Below, one piece after another: positions 9,947 to 20,345 of a stretch of DNA of 64,000 nt (position 1 is the first letter of the stretch; each line of letters begins with the position of its first letter). The stretch is from positions 372,001-436,000 of the forward strand of contig QXJR01000029.1 of NCBI GenBank assembly GCA_020975725.1. The letters run 5' to 3'. Source of the stretch: Picocystis sp. L7 (lineage: Eukaryota; Chlorophyta; Picocystophyceae; Picocystales; Picocystaceae). Position numbers and translations under genes: made by a program. The notes under the pieces were generated by a model, which searched no databases, was not told where the DNA came from, and worked only from the letters and a program-made list of their open reading frames with translations.

Positions 9947-11986
9947 TCAATGGCGAGACCGAAACAGCCATGACCGCTTCTTCTTTGGTTGCGGTGAAGG
10001 TGGGCCACCAGAGCTCGATGGCAAGTTCAAGTACACAGGAACACCGCTCACACAGACCCTGCCCAGCAATACCAACCAGTGTGCATTGGCTAAAAACTCC
10101 GAGGCTGTAAGGAGATGCTTCTTTGCTTCTAGGTCCATGCATTCCCAGGCAACCACAAGCCAGACCAAGCTAGATAGTAACTTGTGTCGCAGGTCTTTGG
10201 ATTTCGCAATCTCTCGAATGACCGAGTCGGCGATGGACCAGTTTCCACCACTGCGCTGTTCTCCTGACATTTCAACAATGATTGCTTTTAGCTTCAAGAA
10301 TGATACCTTGAACGTATGCTCCCTATCTGCAGTGCTACTAATGGTTGTAGAAATGGTCCGGATGACATCCAGCCTCGTTTCGTCTACATGAATCACCTCC
10401 CCCTTCAGAAAAGCTATGGCAGTCTCGATGGCACAGAGAGGAAGGGCGCTGTTGGGCAAATCCAATGTGTGCTTCAAGTCGGCGACTAGTGATTCCTTAA
10501 GCTCTATGGTGTACTTCTCTTGCACAAGTGGATCTGCTACCTCGGGCTCCTTGTACTGAAATATATCCCCCCCTTCTGGATTGTACGCCATTCCAAGGCT
10601 TGTGATAAGGTCCCTTGGGGATTGTTCTCTGGATCTTCTTTCCCCAAAAAGAGAATCGCTTTCCTTCTGTCCACTGCATTCGACGATCGCGGCAGACCTG
10701 GTTTCGTAACTGGTACTGTAAAGAGTACCTTTCACTTCAACCAATCCCTCATGGATGGCTCGGAGGACTGACAATGAGTGGCGAAGAACCGTTCTTGCGG
10801 AGGAGTCTGCAGGAGGGGAGAATGCTAAATCTAGGCTACCCAGTGATTGATGAGGCAGCTTGGAACCTGCTCCAATTTCTTGCCCCGTAGAAGCGCTGCA
10901 TCTTAGGTCCACCACATCTCCCACCAATGCTTGAAGTGTGCTTTTGAATTCAGTATAGTGTCTGTCTTCCCATGCTTCTTTATCATGTGCCTTGCCTTCG
11001 TCGCACAAAGCAGTCGATGCATCAAAACCTTGATAAGCGCTGCAGTAATCAGAGTCCATAACTTGTTCGTTTGCGGCATCATTCGCCAATCTTTCAGCAG
11101 AGGAGGAAACAGTTGAAGAGTTCAGTTCATCAACTTTCCTTAACAAGTCCTCATTTTGACTCTCTTTGTTTGCATGAAGGGCATTGGTGGTTGGCTGTCT
11201 CCTGCGTGTTTCATGTTCTGGACCATTAAAGCCCAGCTCCGGTATCCCTTCGCCAGCAACGTTGCTGCCTATTTTGGCATTCAGTTCCTTGCAAGGCTGT
11301 CGAAAAGGCCCTTCAACTTCTCCAGCAGAATTCGCTGGAGATTCTACGTTGGTTGTGCATTTGTTCTCGATCGAGTTCCGGCTACAGGATCTCAGCTCAA
11401 AGGTGAGCCTTGCAAGTTGCCTCTCAATCTTTGCTTTCTCCTCCTCCAAGACTCGGTTTTGTGCTTCTGATGCTTCCAACTTCTCCGCAGCAGCATCCAC
11501 AGCCACTGGTCGCGTTTCCTGCCTTTTCATTACCTCTATCACTCGTTGTGCCTCCTTCCTACATCTCTCTGCCTCCTCTTGTGCGGCTTTCAGTCCTTCC
11601 TGCATCTTTCTTTCTTCTAGCTTTGCTTCTTCCCACCTTTGCTTCCACTTGGAGGATTCTTCCAAGGCCGGCAATGCGTTTTGCTTCTCTTGGTCGAGAC
11701 AAGCTCGTAGGACCTCCAGCTGCCTCTTGAGGTCTTCCATTTCGCACCTCTCCGATTTTCTGGCGTCCAGCAGTCTGCCGTGTCTTCTTTTCAGTTCTTC
11801 GAGTATCACATTCACCATCGGACGGTTTTCGAACATCAGCTGCGCCATGGCCATGAGTCCTTCCTGCCGACTGTCGGCAATCCCGAGGCGCTCCTGCACC
11901 TCTTCCACCAGCGCTTCGAAACTCATCCTGGCGCACCGTTCCTCCGCCTGGGCCATGAGCATGCTCGAGTGCGTCCCCTCCGACAT
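9947..11986 (-). CDS. Coiled-coil protein of unknown function
   Basis: 679 residues from the ATG at 11986 (MSEGTHSSMLMAQ). I do not recognise the family. Residues ~65-215 form a long Glu/Lys/Arg/Gln-rich heptad region typical of a parallel coiled coil, with Leu, Met and Ala at core positions and many Cys. The middle (about 230-400) is polar and probably disordered. The last ~250 residues are more hydrophobic and helical and could be a folded domain. There is no signal peptide or membrane segment. A structural, scaffold or basal-body role is possible but not shown. Confidence 0.75.
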   Translation of the reverse strand: MSEGTHSSMLMAQAEERCARMSFEALVEEVQERLGIADSRQEGLMAMAQLMFENRPMVNVILEELKRRHGRLLDARKSERCEMEDLKRQLEVLRACLDQEKQNALPALEESSKWKQRWEEAKLEERKMQEGLKAAQEEAERCRKEAQRVIEVMKRQETRPVAVDAAAEKLEASEAQNRVLEEEKAKIERQLARLTFELRSCSRNSIENKCTTNVESPANSAGEVEGPFRQPCKELNAKIGSNVAGEGIPELGFNGPEHETRRRQPTTNALHANKESQNEDLLRKVDELNSSTVSSSAERLANDAANEQVMDSDYCSAYQGFDASTALCDEGKAHDKEAWEDRHYTEFKSTLQALVGDVVDLRCSASTGQEIGAGSKLPHQSLGSLDLAFSPPADSSARTVLRHSLSVLRAIHEGLVEVKGTLYSTSYETRSAAIVECSGQKESDSLFGERRSREQSPRDLITSLGMAYNPEGGDIFQYKEPEVADPLVQEKYTIELKESLVADLKHTLDLPNSALPLCAIETAIAFLKGEVIHVDETRLDVIRTISTTISSTADREHTFKVSFLKLKAIIVEMSGEQRSGGNWSIADSVIREIAKSKDLRHKLLSSLVWLVVAWECMDLEAKKHLLTASEFLANAHWLVLLGRVCVSGVPVYLNLPSSSGGPPSPQPKKKRSWLFRSRH

Positions 11987-12648
11987 CGCAGTCGACGTCG
12001 ACACCAGCTCCACGCGCTTTCTTCGACGTGGTCAAGCGAAGCGCTTCCCTTCGACTGCCTACCACCAAGCGTTTCGAATTCCTTGTAAATCTTCCTGCCC
12101 GTTGGGGCGAACGGATGAACCCCGGGGCGTGAACCGACACAACGCCCCACACAACGGGGACGATTGGGATCGGGGGGATGGGGACTCGCCAGGGGACGGG
12201 GTGCCTCCACCTGGTGCGAAGAAATGGAGAAGAGGGGAGAGCGCCGGAGGCAAGGTCGTGCTGGAATCAGAAACCGTCCGTTGTGCACGTGCTGAAGAAG
12301 TGCAAGAAGTTTCGCGCCGGATGGGAGGAAGAAACGCGAGCTGCTCCAACGCTCGAAACGGCACCGGATGGATGCAAAGATATGTCGTTTCCCACCGTGC
12401 CCTACTACAAGAGCACCTCAGCTGCTCCGAGGAGATCGTTCCTTTGCATTTCTATAGGGGTGCCTTTACTTTATTTACGGAACCTCCGAACCAACCCAAA
12501 CTCCCCACGTGGGGAGTTTGGGGTGCGAGAACGGAAAGGTTGACAAGAGAGCTGCTGGAATGAGCGGTCCTGCAATGCTCAAACCGTGCTTCAGCCGTGC
12601 GGCTTGCCCAGTGAATGCGCCTGTGCCGTTGGTTGAGAATGAACAATC
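11987..12648. other. Intergenic with a long palindrome
   Basis: About 660 bp between the coiled-coil gene start and the TsaD stop. Apart from the 28-bp palindrome listed separately, I find only overlapping short frames without family features. Confidence 0.5.
12495..12522. promoter_or_regulatory. 28-bp perfect palindrome centred on CACGTG
   Basis: The half-site CCCAAACTCCCCAC at 12495-12508 is followed immediately by its exact reverse complement. The centre is CACGTG, the core bound by bHLH and bZIP factors (G-box/E-box). It sits about 510 bp upstream of the coiled-coil gene start and about 130 bp beyond the TsaD stop. It could be a protein-binding site or a hairpin in the coiled-coil gene's upstream region. 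Confidence 0.6.
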
Positions 12649-13938
12649 TCAAGATGCATGCGCGACGCCTGTCAGTGGTGGGAACAACCGTTTCTTCTTC
12701 ATTCCTCGACTGACCGTATCCTCTCCCACCCTAGGATGCCTCTCGCCCAAAGGCCATCGAGGACGGACATCCACCCATTCATCCTCCACGATAGAATCTG
12801 GTTCTGGTGGAGCATCGTGCAAGCCTAGTTGGAATCGTTCCAATCCTGCCCAGGCCACCATCACCCCATTGTCTGTGCAGAACTTGGGAGGAGGGCAGCA
12901 AAATTCAAAGCCAGCCTCACTGGCAATTTTTTTCAGTGAACGCCGTACCACTTGGTTGGAGGCAACTCCACCTGCCACAACCATGTGCTTTATGCTTGGA
13001 TCGATCTCCTTGGCCCAAACGGCAGCCCTCTGCGTGCGTTCAGCCAGATGCTCCACTGCCACGCGTTGGAAAGAGGCAGCAATGTCTGCCCTCACTTTCT
13101 TGTTTTCCTTGGACGGAGGTTCGTCCTTCAGTTCTGCTTCTATGCACAACCTCACTGCCGTCTTGAGTCCTGCATAGGACACGTCACAATTCTTGCGTTT
13201 TTGCAGTGGGCGAGAGAACCTGTATTTCTTAGGGTCCCCCTCCAAAGCAAGTGCCTCCAATGCAGGTCCTCCTCCTCCTCCCACCGGCAGTCCCAACATG
13301 CGGGCCACTTTGTCGTATGCTTCTCCAAGCGCATCGTCGATGGTCGTACCAATCTGCTGGTATTCACCGATGCCCTGCGCGAGCATCATGAGGTTGTGTC
13401 CCCCGGACACCAACAGCGCCAAGAAGGGGAAGTCTGGCTTGGCTTCTCCGCTCGCATCCTCACATCTCGCAATGAGCGCGTGTGCTTCCATATGGTGGAC
13501 AGGAACAATGGGTATTCTGTTGGCTGCTGCGATGGCACGTGCCTGACGAACACCCACCGCCAAGCAGAGCGCCAGTCCTGGTCCCACCGTGACCGCCACT
13601 GCATCCAATTCCGACGCCTTCATCTGGGCTTGTTCGAGCGCTTGTTCCACGGCCTTTCCGAGGGCGTTGCAGTGGGCTTGTTCTGCAGCACGTGGCATCA
13701 CTCCTCCGTATCCTGCGTGTACGTCTCGCTGTGTCACGAGCACTTGTCCAAGCACTTTTCCTCGTTCGTCCACCACGGCCACGCCGGTGTCGTCGCAGCT
13801 GGTCTCGATGCCCATGACCCTGCTTCTTCGGACACCCGTTGACCTGATGGAGGTGTCCTGCACGCGAGAAGGCGGAGAGGCCATCGCCAGAAAGAAGGAT
13901 GCACGTGCGCCGACGCGCAGCCGACGCACGATGGCCAT
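12649..13938 (-). CDS. Organellar tRNA N6-adenosine threonylcarbamoyltransferase (Qri7/OSGEPL1/TsaD type)
   Basis: 429 residues from the ATG at 13938. It transfers the threonylcarbamoyl group to A37 of ANN-reading tRNAs, making t6A. The first ~40 residues are basic and Ser/Ala-rich with no acidic residues (MAIVRRLRVGARASFFLAMA...), which fits mitochondrial or plastid import. The core starts at GIETSCDDT and keeps the metal-binding HHMEAH, the LLVSGGHN and GTTIDDALGEAYDKVAR nucleotide segments, and the late VAGGVASN and CTDNGVMVAW motifs. The family assignment is firm; which organelle is inferred. Confidence 0.93.
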   Translation of the reverse strand: MAIVRRLRVGARASFFLAMASPPSRVQDTSIRSTGVRRSRVMGIETSCDDTGVAVVDERGKVLGQVLVTQRDVHAGYGGVMPRAAEQAHCNALGKAVEQALEQAQMKASELDAVAVTVGPGLALCLAVGVRQARAIAAANRIPIVPVHHMEAHALIARCEDASGEAKPDFPFLALLVSGGHNLMMLAQGIGEYQQIGTTIDDALGEAYDKVARMLGLPVGGGGGPALEALALEGDPKKYRFSRPLQKRKNCDVSYAGLKTAVRLCIEAELKDEPPSKENKKVRADIAASFQRVAVEHLAERTQRAAVWAKEIDPSIKHMVVAGGVASNQVVRRSLKKIASEAGFEFCCPPPKFCTDNGVMVAWAGLERFQLGLHDAPPEPDSIVEDEWVDVRPRWPLGERHPRVGEDTVSRGMKKKRLFPPLTGVAHAS

Positions 13939-14726
13939 GGAGTGTCGAAATTCCCCTTCCTATTCGAACTTAACTTTGGACCGACATTTCCTTTCAACCG
14001 GGGAGGAAAAGGAGGTGTTGAAAGGGGAGAAAGGCACCTCGATTCCTTCCCGAATGGTAAGATCGAAGAGGAAAGGGAGGTCGATGGCTCGATGGCATAG
14101 GACGTGGATGGGCTGGGAGACAGGAACCGTGGGATGGAGGAGCAACGATGCGCATCCAATACGTGAGTACATAAACCAAGGACGTAGAAAACCGGTGGTA
14201 AATCTTCTGCAAGGTTTGCAGGAGTCGTGGAACGGCCACCTGATCAATCGTTCCTATCGGTGCTGTTCCTTGCACCAGCCACAGGGAAGCAGAAGAGGAT
14301 CCACGGGAGTTGGTGCGGTGGTGCGCTTGCCTTGCCTGCGAAAATGGCAACACAGCGACTGTCTACCAAGGCGAACAGCAAGACACACTTTGCTGAGCCT
14401 TAAGTTTCGGAACCTGCGAGCGCGAATCCTCGAAGAAATGCACCAGGGGCGGTCGCGGCCGCCAAGGAAAAGCTCTTTTCCCAACCAGTGAACCGTTCCC
14501 GGCCAATAGACGGAAAAGCACCATTATTGTTCGACCAAAAAGAAGAAGCTTCTCCTTATCTTGCTCGAAAATGATCTTGTTGAATCGAAAAGCAATGCAT
14601 CAGCAAATAACCCATGTTTGTCTCAAACATCCAACGTCAAAGGCATCTGTCCTCGGGTTTATTCCACGGAACCCAAAGCATATCCAACAGTGCATGATCA
14701 TGAATCAGTGCAAAACAGGGCACTGC
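13939..14726. other. Intergenic, about 0.8 kb
   Basis: It lies between the TsaD start and the WDR33/Pfs2 stop on the minus strand. It should hold the TsaD promoter and Pfs2 3' UTR. No gene, tRNA or repeat is recognised. Confidence 0.5.
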
Positions 14727-16442
14727 TCAATTTCTCGGGCGTTTGTTGTTGGGTGGCACTCCCGAAGGGGGTGGCATCGGGTGCATGTGAGGATTGCCGG
14801 GAGTGGCATTACCATGCTGCGGCACGGGGTGCATCGGTGGACCCGGCGGTTGCATATGCATCTGCTGCCCACCTCTCATGTCGTGCATTGGGGGAGGGCC
14901 AGGTGGACCCGGCAGTGTCCTCTCGTCCTCGTTCGCAACTCGATTGTTCATTGTTTGTTGCCCCGGCTGGCCTGAATACCCTCTACCTGATCGATCCCTA
15001 TGCTCCCCATGGCCGCTTCTTCTATCGCTGCCGTACCTCTGCCCTTCCTCTCTAGTATTGTTACGTTCGAATTCAAAGCCCCCGTGCCTGAAGGCAGTCT
15101 TCCCACCTCGCCCAATGCCTGGTATATGCTCTCTCTCGGGGCGCCTACTCAAACCACCCATTTCCCTAGCTTCCTCGATGGTACTAGGTCCCATATCTTG
15201 CTTTGCCAACTTGTTGCGATCTTTCCATGTGTCTCCAGGCCGAGGGCGGCACCAGAACTTAGTTGTGTTGTCTGTGCTACCGGTACAAAGGATATGGCCA
15301 AGGGGGTGCCAATCCATTGTCCAGACAGCCGACTCGTGTGCACTTTCTATTTCTGCCTGCGGTGTTTCCAGGTCAAGCAACCAGAAGATAATTGTCCCAT
15401 CGTAGCTTGCGGACGTGAATAGATCTTCATGGAAAGGATGCCAGATGGCAGCGGTGATGTCCTTCTCGTGACCTTTGAAAGATCTCAATTCTTTGTTCAT
15501 CCTGATGTCAAACACACGCAGCAACTGATCGCGTGAAGCTGTAAGCAATAACCTGCCACTCTTGTTCCATCTGGTTGCCGTCACTGTGTTTTTGTGTCCT
15601 TGGAGCGTCGCCACTGACTTCCCAGACTTCACGTCCCAAAGCTTCACCAGCGAATCCTTGCTCCCCGAAGCAAGCAAAGCCTTGTGTGGGTGCCATTCTA
15701 GACACTTGACATCACCGCCATGTTCAGTCAGCACTAGCTCGGTGTAGCAGCGTGCAAAGTCCCAGATTTTCACCGTGACATCATCTGATCCTGAGGCAAA
15801 CTTCAGGTCCGAGGGCGCAAATGAAAGCCCACGCAGTGCTTCTTTGTGGGCCTTTTCTTTGATCTTCACATTGTTCAAGCTAGTCTGCCAATATTTGATC
15901 GTGCCTTTATCGTCCCCGGAAACCAGCCAGTTGGCATTGTGGGACCAAGACATCGCCCTCACTGCCGTTTCATGGGCCTGCAAGATGGTTTCGAAGTTGA
16001 AACACATCCCGTTCCAGAGCGTGAATTCTCCTGTTTGCGAACCCGTCTGCAGCCTATGACCGTCCGGAGTCCAACGCACAACGTTCACTGCACACCTCAT
16101 CTTGTTGGTACTGACATGGACGAATTTGGTGGTGAAGTTGGAGGCTGGTTGATGTAGGAAGCCTTCCGGTGGGAGCAGTTCCATCGCATCTGCTCGTATG
16201 GGCATCACCGTGCGCACGTCTCGTTGAGCTCTAAGCCAAAGGCGCTGCTGCAACAAGTTCACCACTCCTCCCATGTAGTCCACCGTCCTGCGGTTCACGC
16301 TCTTCCTCGCCGTTTGCTCTGTGCGTTTCGAGGCCGTTTTACGTCGGTCAGCCTCGTTCTTTCGCGACAGCGACGGATCCGTTCGATCCACCGTCGATTC
16401 GACACGTACGTAAACCGGTCGAGGCTGCAGCTGCGGTCCCAT
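14727..16442 (-). CDS. WD40 pre-mRNA 3'-end processing factor (WDR33/Pfs2/FY)
   Basis: About 571 residues from the ATG at 16442 ([10 protein letters not shown]). WDR33/Pfs2 is the WD40 subunit of the cleavage and polyadenylation factor that helps recognise the poly(A) signal. The conserved N-terminal lead [20 protein letters not shown] is present, followed by [20 protein letters not shown] and seven WD repeats (for example [25 protein letters not shown]) up to about residue 420. The tail is rich in Gly, Pro, His and Met ([10 protein letters not shown]), as in FY/WDR33. Frame continues open upstream, so the exact start could be a little earlier. It is divergent from SSNA1. Confidence 0.93.
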   Translation of the reverse strand: MGPQLQPRPVYVRVESTVDRTDPSLSRKNEADRRKTASKRTEQTARKSVNRRTVDYMGGVVNLLQQRLWLRAQRDVRTVMPIRADAMELLPPEGFLHQPASNFTTKFVHVSTNKMRCAVNVVRWTPDGHRLQTGSQTGEFTLWNGMCFNFETILQAHETAVRAMSWSHNANWLVSGDDKGTIKYWQTSLNNVKIKEKAHKEALRGLSFAPSDLKFASGSDDVTVKIWDFARCYTELVLTEHGGDVKCLEWHPHKALLASGSKDSLVKLWDVKSGKSVATLQGHKNTVTATRWNKSGRLLLTASRDQLLRVFDIRMNKELRSFKGHEKDITAAIWHPFHEDLFTSASYDGTIIFWLLDLETPQAEIESAHESAVWTMDWHPLGHILCTGSTDNTTKFWCRPRPGDTWKDRNKLAKQDMGPSTIEEAREMGGLSRRPEREHIPGIGRGGKTAFRHGGFEFERNNTREEGQRYGSDRRSGHGEHRDRSGRGYSGQPGQQTMNNRVANEDERTLPGPPGPPPMHDMRGGQQMHMQPPGPPMHPVPQHGNATPGNPHMHPMPPPSGVPPNNKRPRN

Positions 16443-16918
16443 CGGGCGCGTGCGATCCCTCCATCGTGCTTGCTTTGTCGCATGCCTCGTCGCACTCTCT
16501 CCGTCCCAGCCAAACCCTAAGGCGCAAAACTCCTCGACGGCATACGACAAAGCGAAACCCCCCGGAAAGAGGTACATGCCCATGGAAAGGGCATCGAGGC
16601 AGCTAACCGAAGAGGAACGTCCGATGCCGGATTCCTCGATGAGAACGGCGTTTTGATCGGGGAATGGTTGACCCGAAGCTTCGCCGTGCCATCGGGACTC
16701 GAGCCCGGGTTCGATCGGGGGGGTTTGGGTCGATCTCTTTCGCCCCGCCGGAGCGATCCCCGTTGCTTTCGACCCACCCCACCCGCCACAACCGTCCACC
16801 TGCACGGTTATCGACCATATCGGCTGAAGAACCGATGTGGGGGCGACCCGACCCCAGTGGTATGTCCTCGTTGTGAAGACGGACCGTCGCAGAATCACCA
16901 AGAGCTGGTGGTGAAGGA
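16443..16918. promoter_or_regulatory. Divergent promoter region between Pfs2 and SSNA1
   Basis: 476 bp lie between two start codons pointing away from each other. No specific factor site is assigned. Confidence 0.5.
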
Positions 16919-17365
16919 ATGGGTGTGCACGACAGCAGCCTGGAAGGATACTGCCAAGATCTGGTGCAAAGTAGGTGCACACACAACGGATACCATGCCT
17001 GTGCATCTGCTGTGCGATGGTGGATGACAGGACGGCGTGGTTACGAACCACCGGGATGGACAGGAGTTGACCGCGTGCCCCTGGGCGCAGGTATCGAAGC
17101 ACTGAGAAAGAAGAAAGAAATCATGGTCCGAAAGATAAAGAAGGACGAAGGAGAAAAGCACAAGATGGAGCTTGAGTCCGGTGAGCTTACCCGTCGCTTA
17201 AACGAGTTGGAAGAGGGCTTGGAAAGTCACAGGAAGGCCGTTCAAGGATGTGATGAAGCCATCCGTCAAGCCGAGAGTGCATACCAAAACATATTGGAAA
17301 GCTCCCACGATCTTCTTTCGAGTATCAAAAAGGAGAATGAAAGGCTTGGAAGTATCAAAGAATAG
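16919..17365 (+). CDS. SSNA1: SSNA1/DIP13 (NA14) microtubule and basal-body coiled-coil protein, two exons
   Basis: Exons 16919-16970 and 17091-17365 give 108 residues. The 120-nt intron (GTAGGT...CGCAG, TTGAC at 17067-17071) is a multiple of three with no stop, so unspliced sequence also reads through. Splicing joins [10 protein letters not shown] to [10 protein letters not shown], restoring the family's N-terminal pattern (human [20 protein letters not shown]). Downstream, [21 protein letters not shown] matches the family C-terminal half ([23 protein letters not shown]). SSNA1/DIP13 binds microtubules and localises to centrioles, basal bodies and axonemes, so its presence suggests cilia at some life stage. 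It converges on the AAA ATPase, with 40 bp between the stops. Confidence 0.9.
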   Translation: MGVHDSSLEGYCQDLVQSRCTHNGYHACASAVRWWMTGRRGYEPPGWTGVDRVPLGAGIEALRKKKEIMVRKIKKDEGEKHKMELESGELTRRLNELEEGLESHRKAVQGCDEAIRQAESAYQNILESSHDLLSSIKKENERLGSIKE

Positions 17366-17405
17366 GTTGTAAGGAAAACGAGCTGGTTCAAAGATGGGCA
17401 TACCT

Positions 17406-18941
17406 TTATTTCCGGAAGTGCGCCCCCGAACCAGGAGCGCTTGCGCGCCGCTGGACTGCGGATTCTTCGTACTCTGCTGCAGAAGGCAGCGTCCCCTCGG
17501 TCACCATGCCTCTAATGACTTTGGATGCCCATCTGCGCTCTGCGTTTTCACATAAATCGCGAAGATCACGCCCAGACATGCCTTCTGTGAGACCAGCAAG
17601 CCTGCGAATCTCCTCTTCATTGAGTTGTCGTGCAAATGATACGAGAATCTTTGACCTTGTTACTTCGTCTGGGAGCCCAAAGTGGACGATGCTATCAAAG
17701 CGTGAAGTAAGTGCTGGGTCCAGGTCCTCCTTTCTGTTTGTAGCAGCAATGACAACACTCCGCTTGTCCTTCACAAAACCGTCCAAGTGACGCAAAAGCA
17801 CCCCCAGCTGCCTGCGCGTGACCTCGTGGAGCTCTGATGACCTGCTCGTAGCAAGAGAGTCAATCTCATCAAGAAATAGGAGGCAGCCCTGAGAGCTTTT
17901 GCCGATGGTTTCTGCACTCTTCAAGGCCTCCGAGAGCTGCTTCTCTGCTTCCCCATAAAACTTGGAGCCGAGGGCTTCCAGGGGAATGTACACAAGCGGA
18001 ACAAATGCCTGGCCTGCAATTGCTCTAGCGCTGGTTGTCTTCCCTGTGCCAGGAGGACCTTCGAACAGAATGGCACGGGGGCGGTTGGATTCGTACTTCT
18101 TCCTTGTACCACGGGCAATTTTCTCGTACACATCTGGCCTGGTTAGGGAAAGGAGTACAGTGTCTTCAATTTCCCGTTTCTGTTCATCGTATCCTGCAAG
18201 TTGCTCCCATATGTCCTTTCCCTCTGTCGTGGACTTCACATAGTAAACCTGTGCACCAAGCTTCTCCAGTTTATTTTTGGCCTCGTTCGCTGCCTGGTCT
18301 TCGAACATGGGCTCTTCCTCCGTGTCCTCCGGTATTTCAGGTGGCTTTCTTTCTCGCGGTACAGGATTCCGGTGGATCCTGGGTTCACGGTGCTGCGGGA
18401 AGGCCTTTTCCCGCAATATGCGCGCACATACTTCCTTCATGAGCTGGATATCTTCTTCTGTGAACACCGTTGGAGTCATGAACTCGATCTCTGGCGGCCC
18501 TTCGCCGATGAGCGGGACGAATACAGTTGCTGAGAGCATACTTTTACCTTCTGCATCGCTTTCTCTCGGGGCGAGTGTGAAGTGCCTGGCCACATGGCTG
18601 CTGTAGGCCTGGACTTCCAAGGGTTGATCGTGCATGTGTGCCAGCTTGGCGATGACATCAATCACCAGAGACGAGAGGTCCTGTCCCTGTTCCAATTCCA
18701 TGCGCACGGCCAGCTGTTTCCCTCGTTTCAGGAACTTCGGTTCAGGCACTTGGCCCAGTCTTCCTGTTTCCGCCTGCATCCCTTCCCAGGTCTTTCCGAC
18801 GCTCTGTTTGGCTTCATCCAGCGAGTAGGTCCTTTTCTCGGGAGGTGTCCCTTCCTCTCTGCACCAGGTGCATCCTATCCCATCGCACGCGGCCACAACA
18901 GCTGCGTATCGCGTCGCCAATCGCGACCAACCAGCTCGCAT
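17406..18941 (-). CDS. AAA ATPase, single AAA module, probable organelle-targeted
   Basis: 511 residues from the ATG at 18941. The N-terminus MRAGWSRLATRYAAVVAA is basic and amphipathic, like a mitochondrial presequence. Residues ~50-230 are an N-domain of unclear family. The AAA domain follows: Walker A GPPGTGKTT, Walker B CLLFLDEIDS, sensor-1 VVIAATNRKEDLD and arginine-finger area ALTSRFD. The C-terminal lid includes GLTEGMSGRDLRDLCENAER. The overall AAA style resembles the meiotic-clade/MSP1-like group, but the N-domain does not let me name the orthologue. Partners and substrate are unknown. Confidence 0.85.
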   Translation of the reverse strand: MRAGWSRLATRYAAVVAACDGIGCTWCREEGTPPEKRTYSLDEAKQSVGKTWEGMQAETGRLGQVPEPKFLKRGKQLAVRMELEQGQDLSSLVIDVIAKLAHMHDQPLEVQAYSSHVARHFTLAPRESDAEGKSMLSATVFVPLIGEGPPEIEFMTPTVFTEEDIQLMKEVCARILREKAFPQHREPRIHRNPVPRERKPPEIPEDTEEEPMFEDQAANEAKNKLEKLGAQVYYVKSTTEGKDIWEQLAGYDEQKREIEDTVLLSLTRPDVYEKIARGTRKKYESNRPRAILFEGPPGTGKTTSARAIAGQAFVPLVYIPLEALGSKFYGEAEKQLSEALKSAETIGKSSQGCLLFLDEIDSLATSRSSELHEVTRRQLGVLLRHLDGFVKDKRSVVIAATNRKEDLDPALTSRFDSIVHFGLPDEVTRSKILVSFARQLNEEEIRRLAGLTEGMSGRDLRDLCENAERRWASKVIRGMVTEGTLPSAAEYEESAVQRRASAPGSGAHFRK

Positions 18942-19091
18942 GGCTGTGCATCCACTCACCACCAGTCTTGGAACCTCATCCCTTCTCCGGTCAATACCTT
19001 CCTTTCAACCTGGGAAGTCTCGGTGCACCCAAGGCTTAACCCAGGTGAAAGTGTGGGTCGATTCCGAAGCTCGAAGACCGACGCGTCGGCT

Positions 19092-19393
19092 ATGGCGAAC
19101 GTGAGGCGCGACTTTCCGAGGGGTTTGGAAAGCGTGGAGGACGCGTGGCTGACCGAGGACGGAACGAACAGGGAGTGGAACCGCCCAGCGCGGGTCGCTA
19201 CCTCCTGGGATGCGCGGTGATGCTCTGTGGCGTGGTGCGTCCCGAAGGACGGACATAAGGTCGACTCGAAGGCAACGAAGGTCGAACATGAAGCTGACTC
19301 CGAACGTGGACGAAGCAGGTGTTTCCCCTCGCGTACCTGATGCTCAAGCACCGGAAGAGTATCTCCTTCCTCAGCAGCCAGTACAAGGCGTAA
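19092..19393 (+). CDS. Small two-exon gene model, 58 residues, unknown
   Basis: Proposed exons 19092-19193 and 19319-19393 encode MANVRRDFPRGLESVEDAWL... joined to VFPLAYLMLKHRKS...QYKA. The acceptor is strong: CTGAC at 19294-19298, then CAG at 19316-19318, matching other introns here. The donor (GTCGCT) is weak, so the exon 1 boundary is uncertain. The product is small and basic with a short hydrophobic stretch, possibly a mitochondrial membrane-complex subunit. It is divergent from the AAA ATPase, with 150 bp between the starts. Confidence 0.4.
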
Positions 19394-19920
19394 GGGAAGG
19401 TGCGAGGACGAAAGGACGCCAACCCAACGCCCGGTTGGTGAGCAGTAGCGGTGCACAGGAACGGGAAGGAGCCATCATGGGCTAAAAGCGATGCAACGGA
19501 TCAGGGAAATCGAGGGATTGGACACCCGCCTACGTGGTCGTCGGTTGAAGCTACCGTTCGTGACACGGATGCGTGGGATGCCACGAGTGTCGTTCGATGA
19601 TTGTCACGACAAGGAAGTGTGTCCCAGAGGATCTGACCTTGCAACCTGTCTGCTGCGCACTTGGGCCAACAAGACTGTTCAGGTAACCAAAAGCACATGT
19701 CACGAACACACTTTCTGGCAAGCAACAATCCTTCCCACATTCCCGATTTAGTTCAGCGCATCCAAAAGGAAAAGCCTGCGTCCAACACACACACCCTCCA
19801 CCTGTGCATCCCAGGGCTCGCTCCCTCCCCGACGTTTCCCTGACATCGTCCCTGATACCCCACCTTGTCCGCCACAAAAGAGGAATGCCAATCGGGGTCA
19901 TTCCGATCGGACCCGGGTTT
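19394..19920. other. Intergenic, about 0.5 kb
   Basis: No gene is recognised. An A-run (aaaa) near 19876-19880 would read as a T-run about 40-45 nt past the tRNA-Leu 3' end and could serve as its Pol III terminator. Confidence 0.4.
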
Positions 19921-19999
19921 GACAGCAGCAGGATTCGAACCTGCGCCCTTTCGGACCAGCGCCTGAAGCTGGCGCCTTAGACCGCTCGGCCATGCTGTC
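19921..19999 (-). tRNA. tRNA-Leu, anticodon CAG
   Basis: Read on the minus strand, the 7-bp acceptor stem GACAGCA/TGCTGTC pairs perfectly. The D arm lies in GCCGAGCGGTCTAAGGC, and the anticodon stem is CCAGC/GCTGG around loop TTCAGGC, giving anticodon CAG (reads CUG, Leu). A class II variable arm follows, then the T arm GCAGG-TTCGAAT-CCTGC. Internal A-box (TGGCCGAGCGG) and B-box (GGTTCGAATCC) sequences for Pol III are intact. No intron is present and no CCA is encoded. Confidence 0.96.
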
Positions 20000-20345
20000 A
20001 CACAGTACACAGTGGTAGCTATGGGAAATTCTAAACTATTGATACCTCGGGTTTCGTGTCGAACGCATTCGTTTCCGACGCCTCCGTTTCGCACCTGTGC
20101 GACGCACTTGCGCGCCACAGGAGACGCAGGACGGCCGTGAAGGTCGATTCTCCATCGTTGCAGAGGTCGTGGAACGCCTTGGATGCACGTGCGAAGCGAG
20201 GGTTCCCAACAAGGGCGTGCAAGCCGTTCGAATTACTGTGGCACGTCCGTCGTCGGTGGCGAGGACCGAGCTCCTCCTGGCCATCGCACGATCTCAACGG
20301 CTTTCGTTCGTTCTTGCGAGCACCAAGGATCACCAGACGCGCGTT

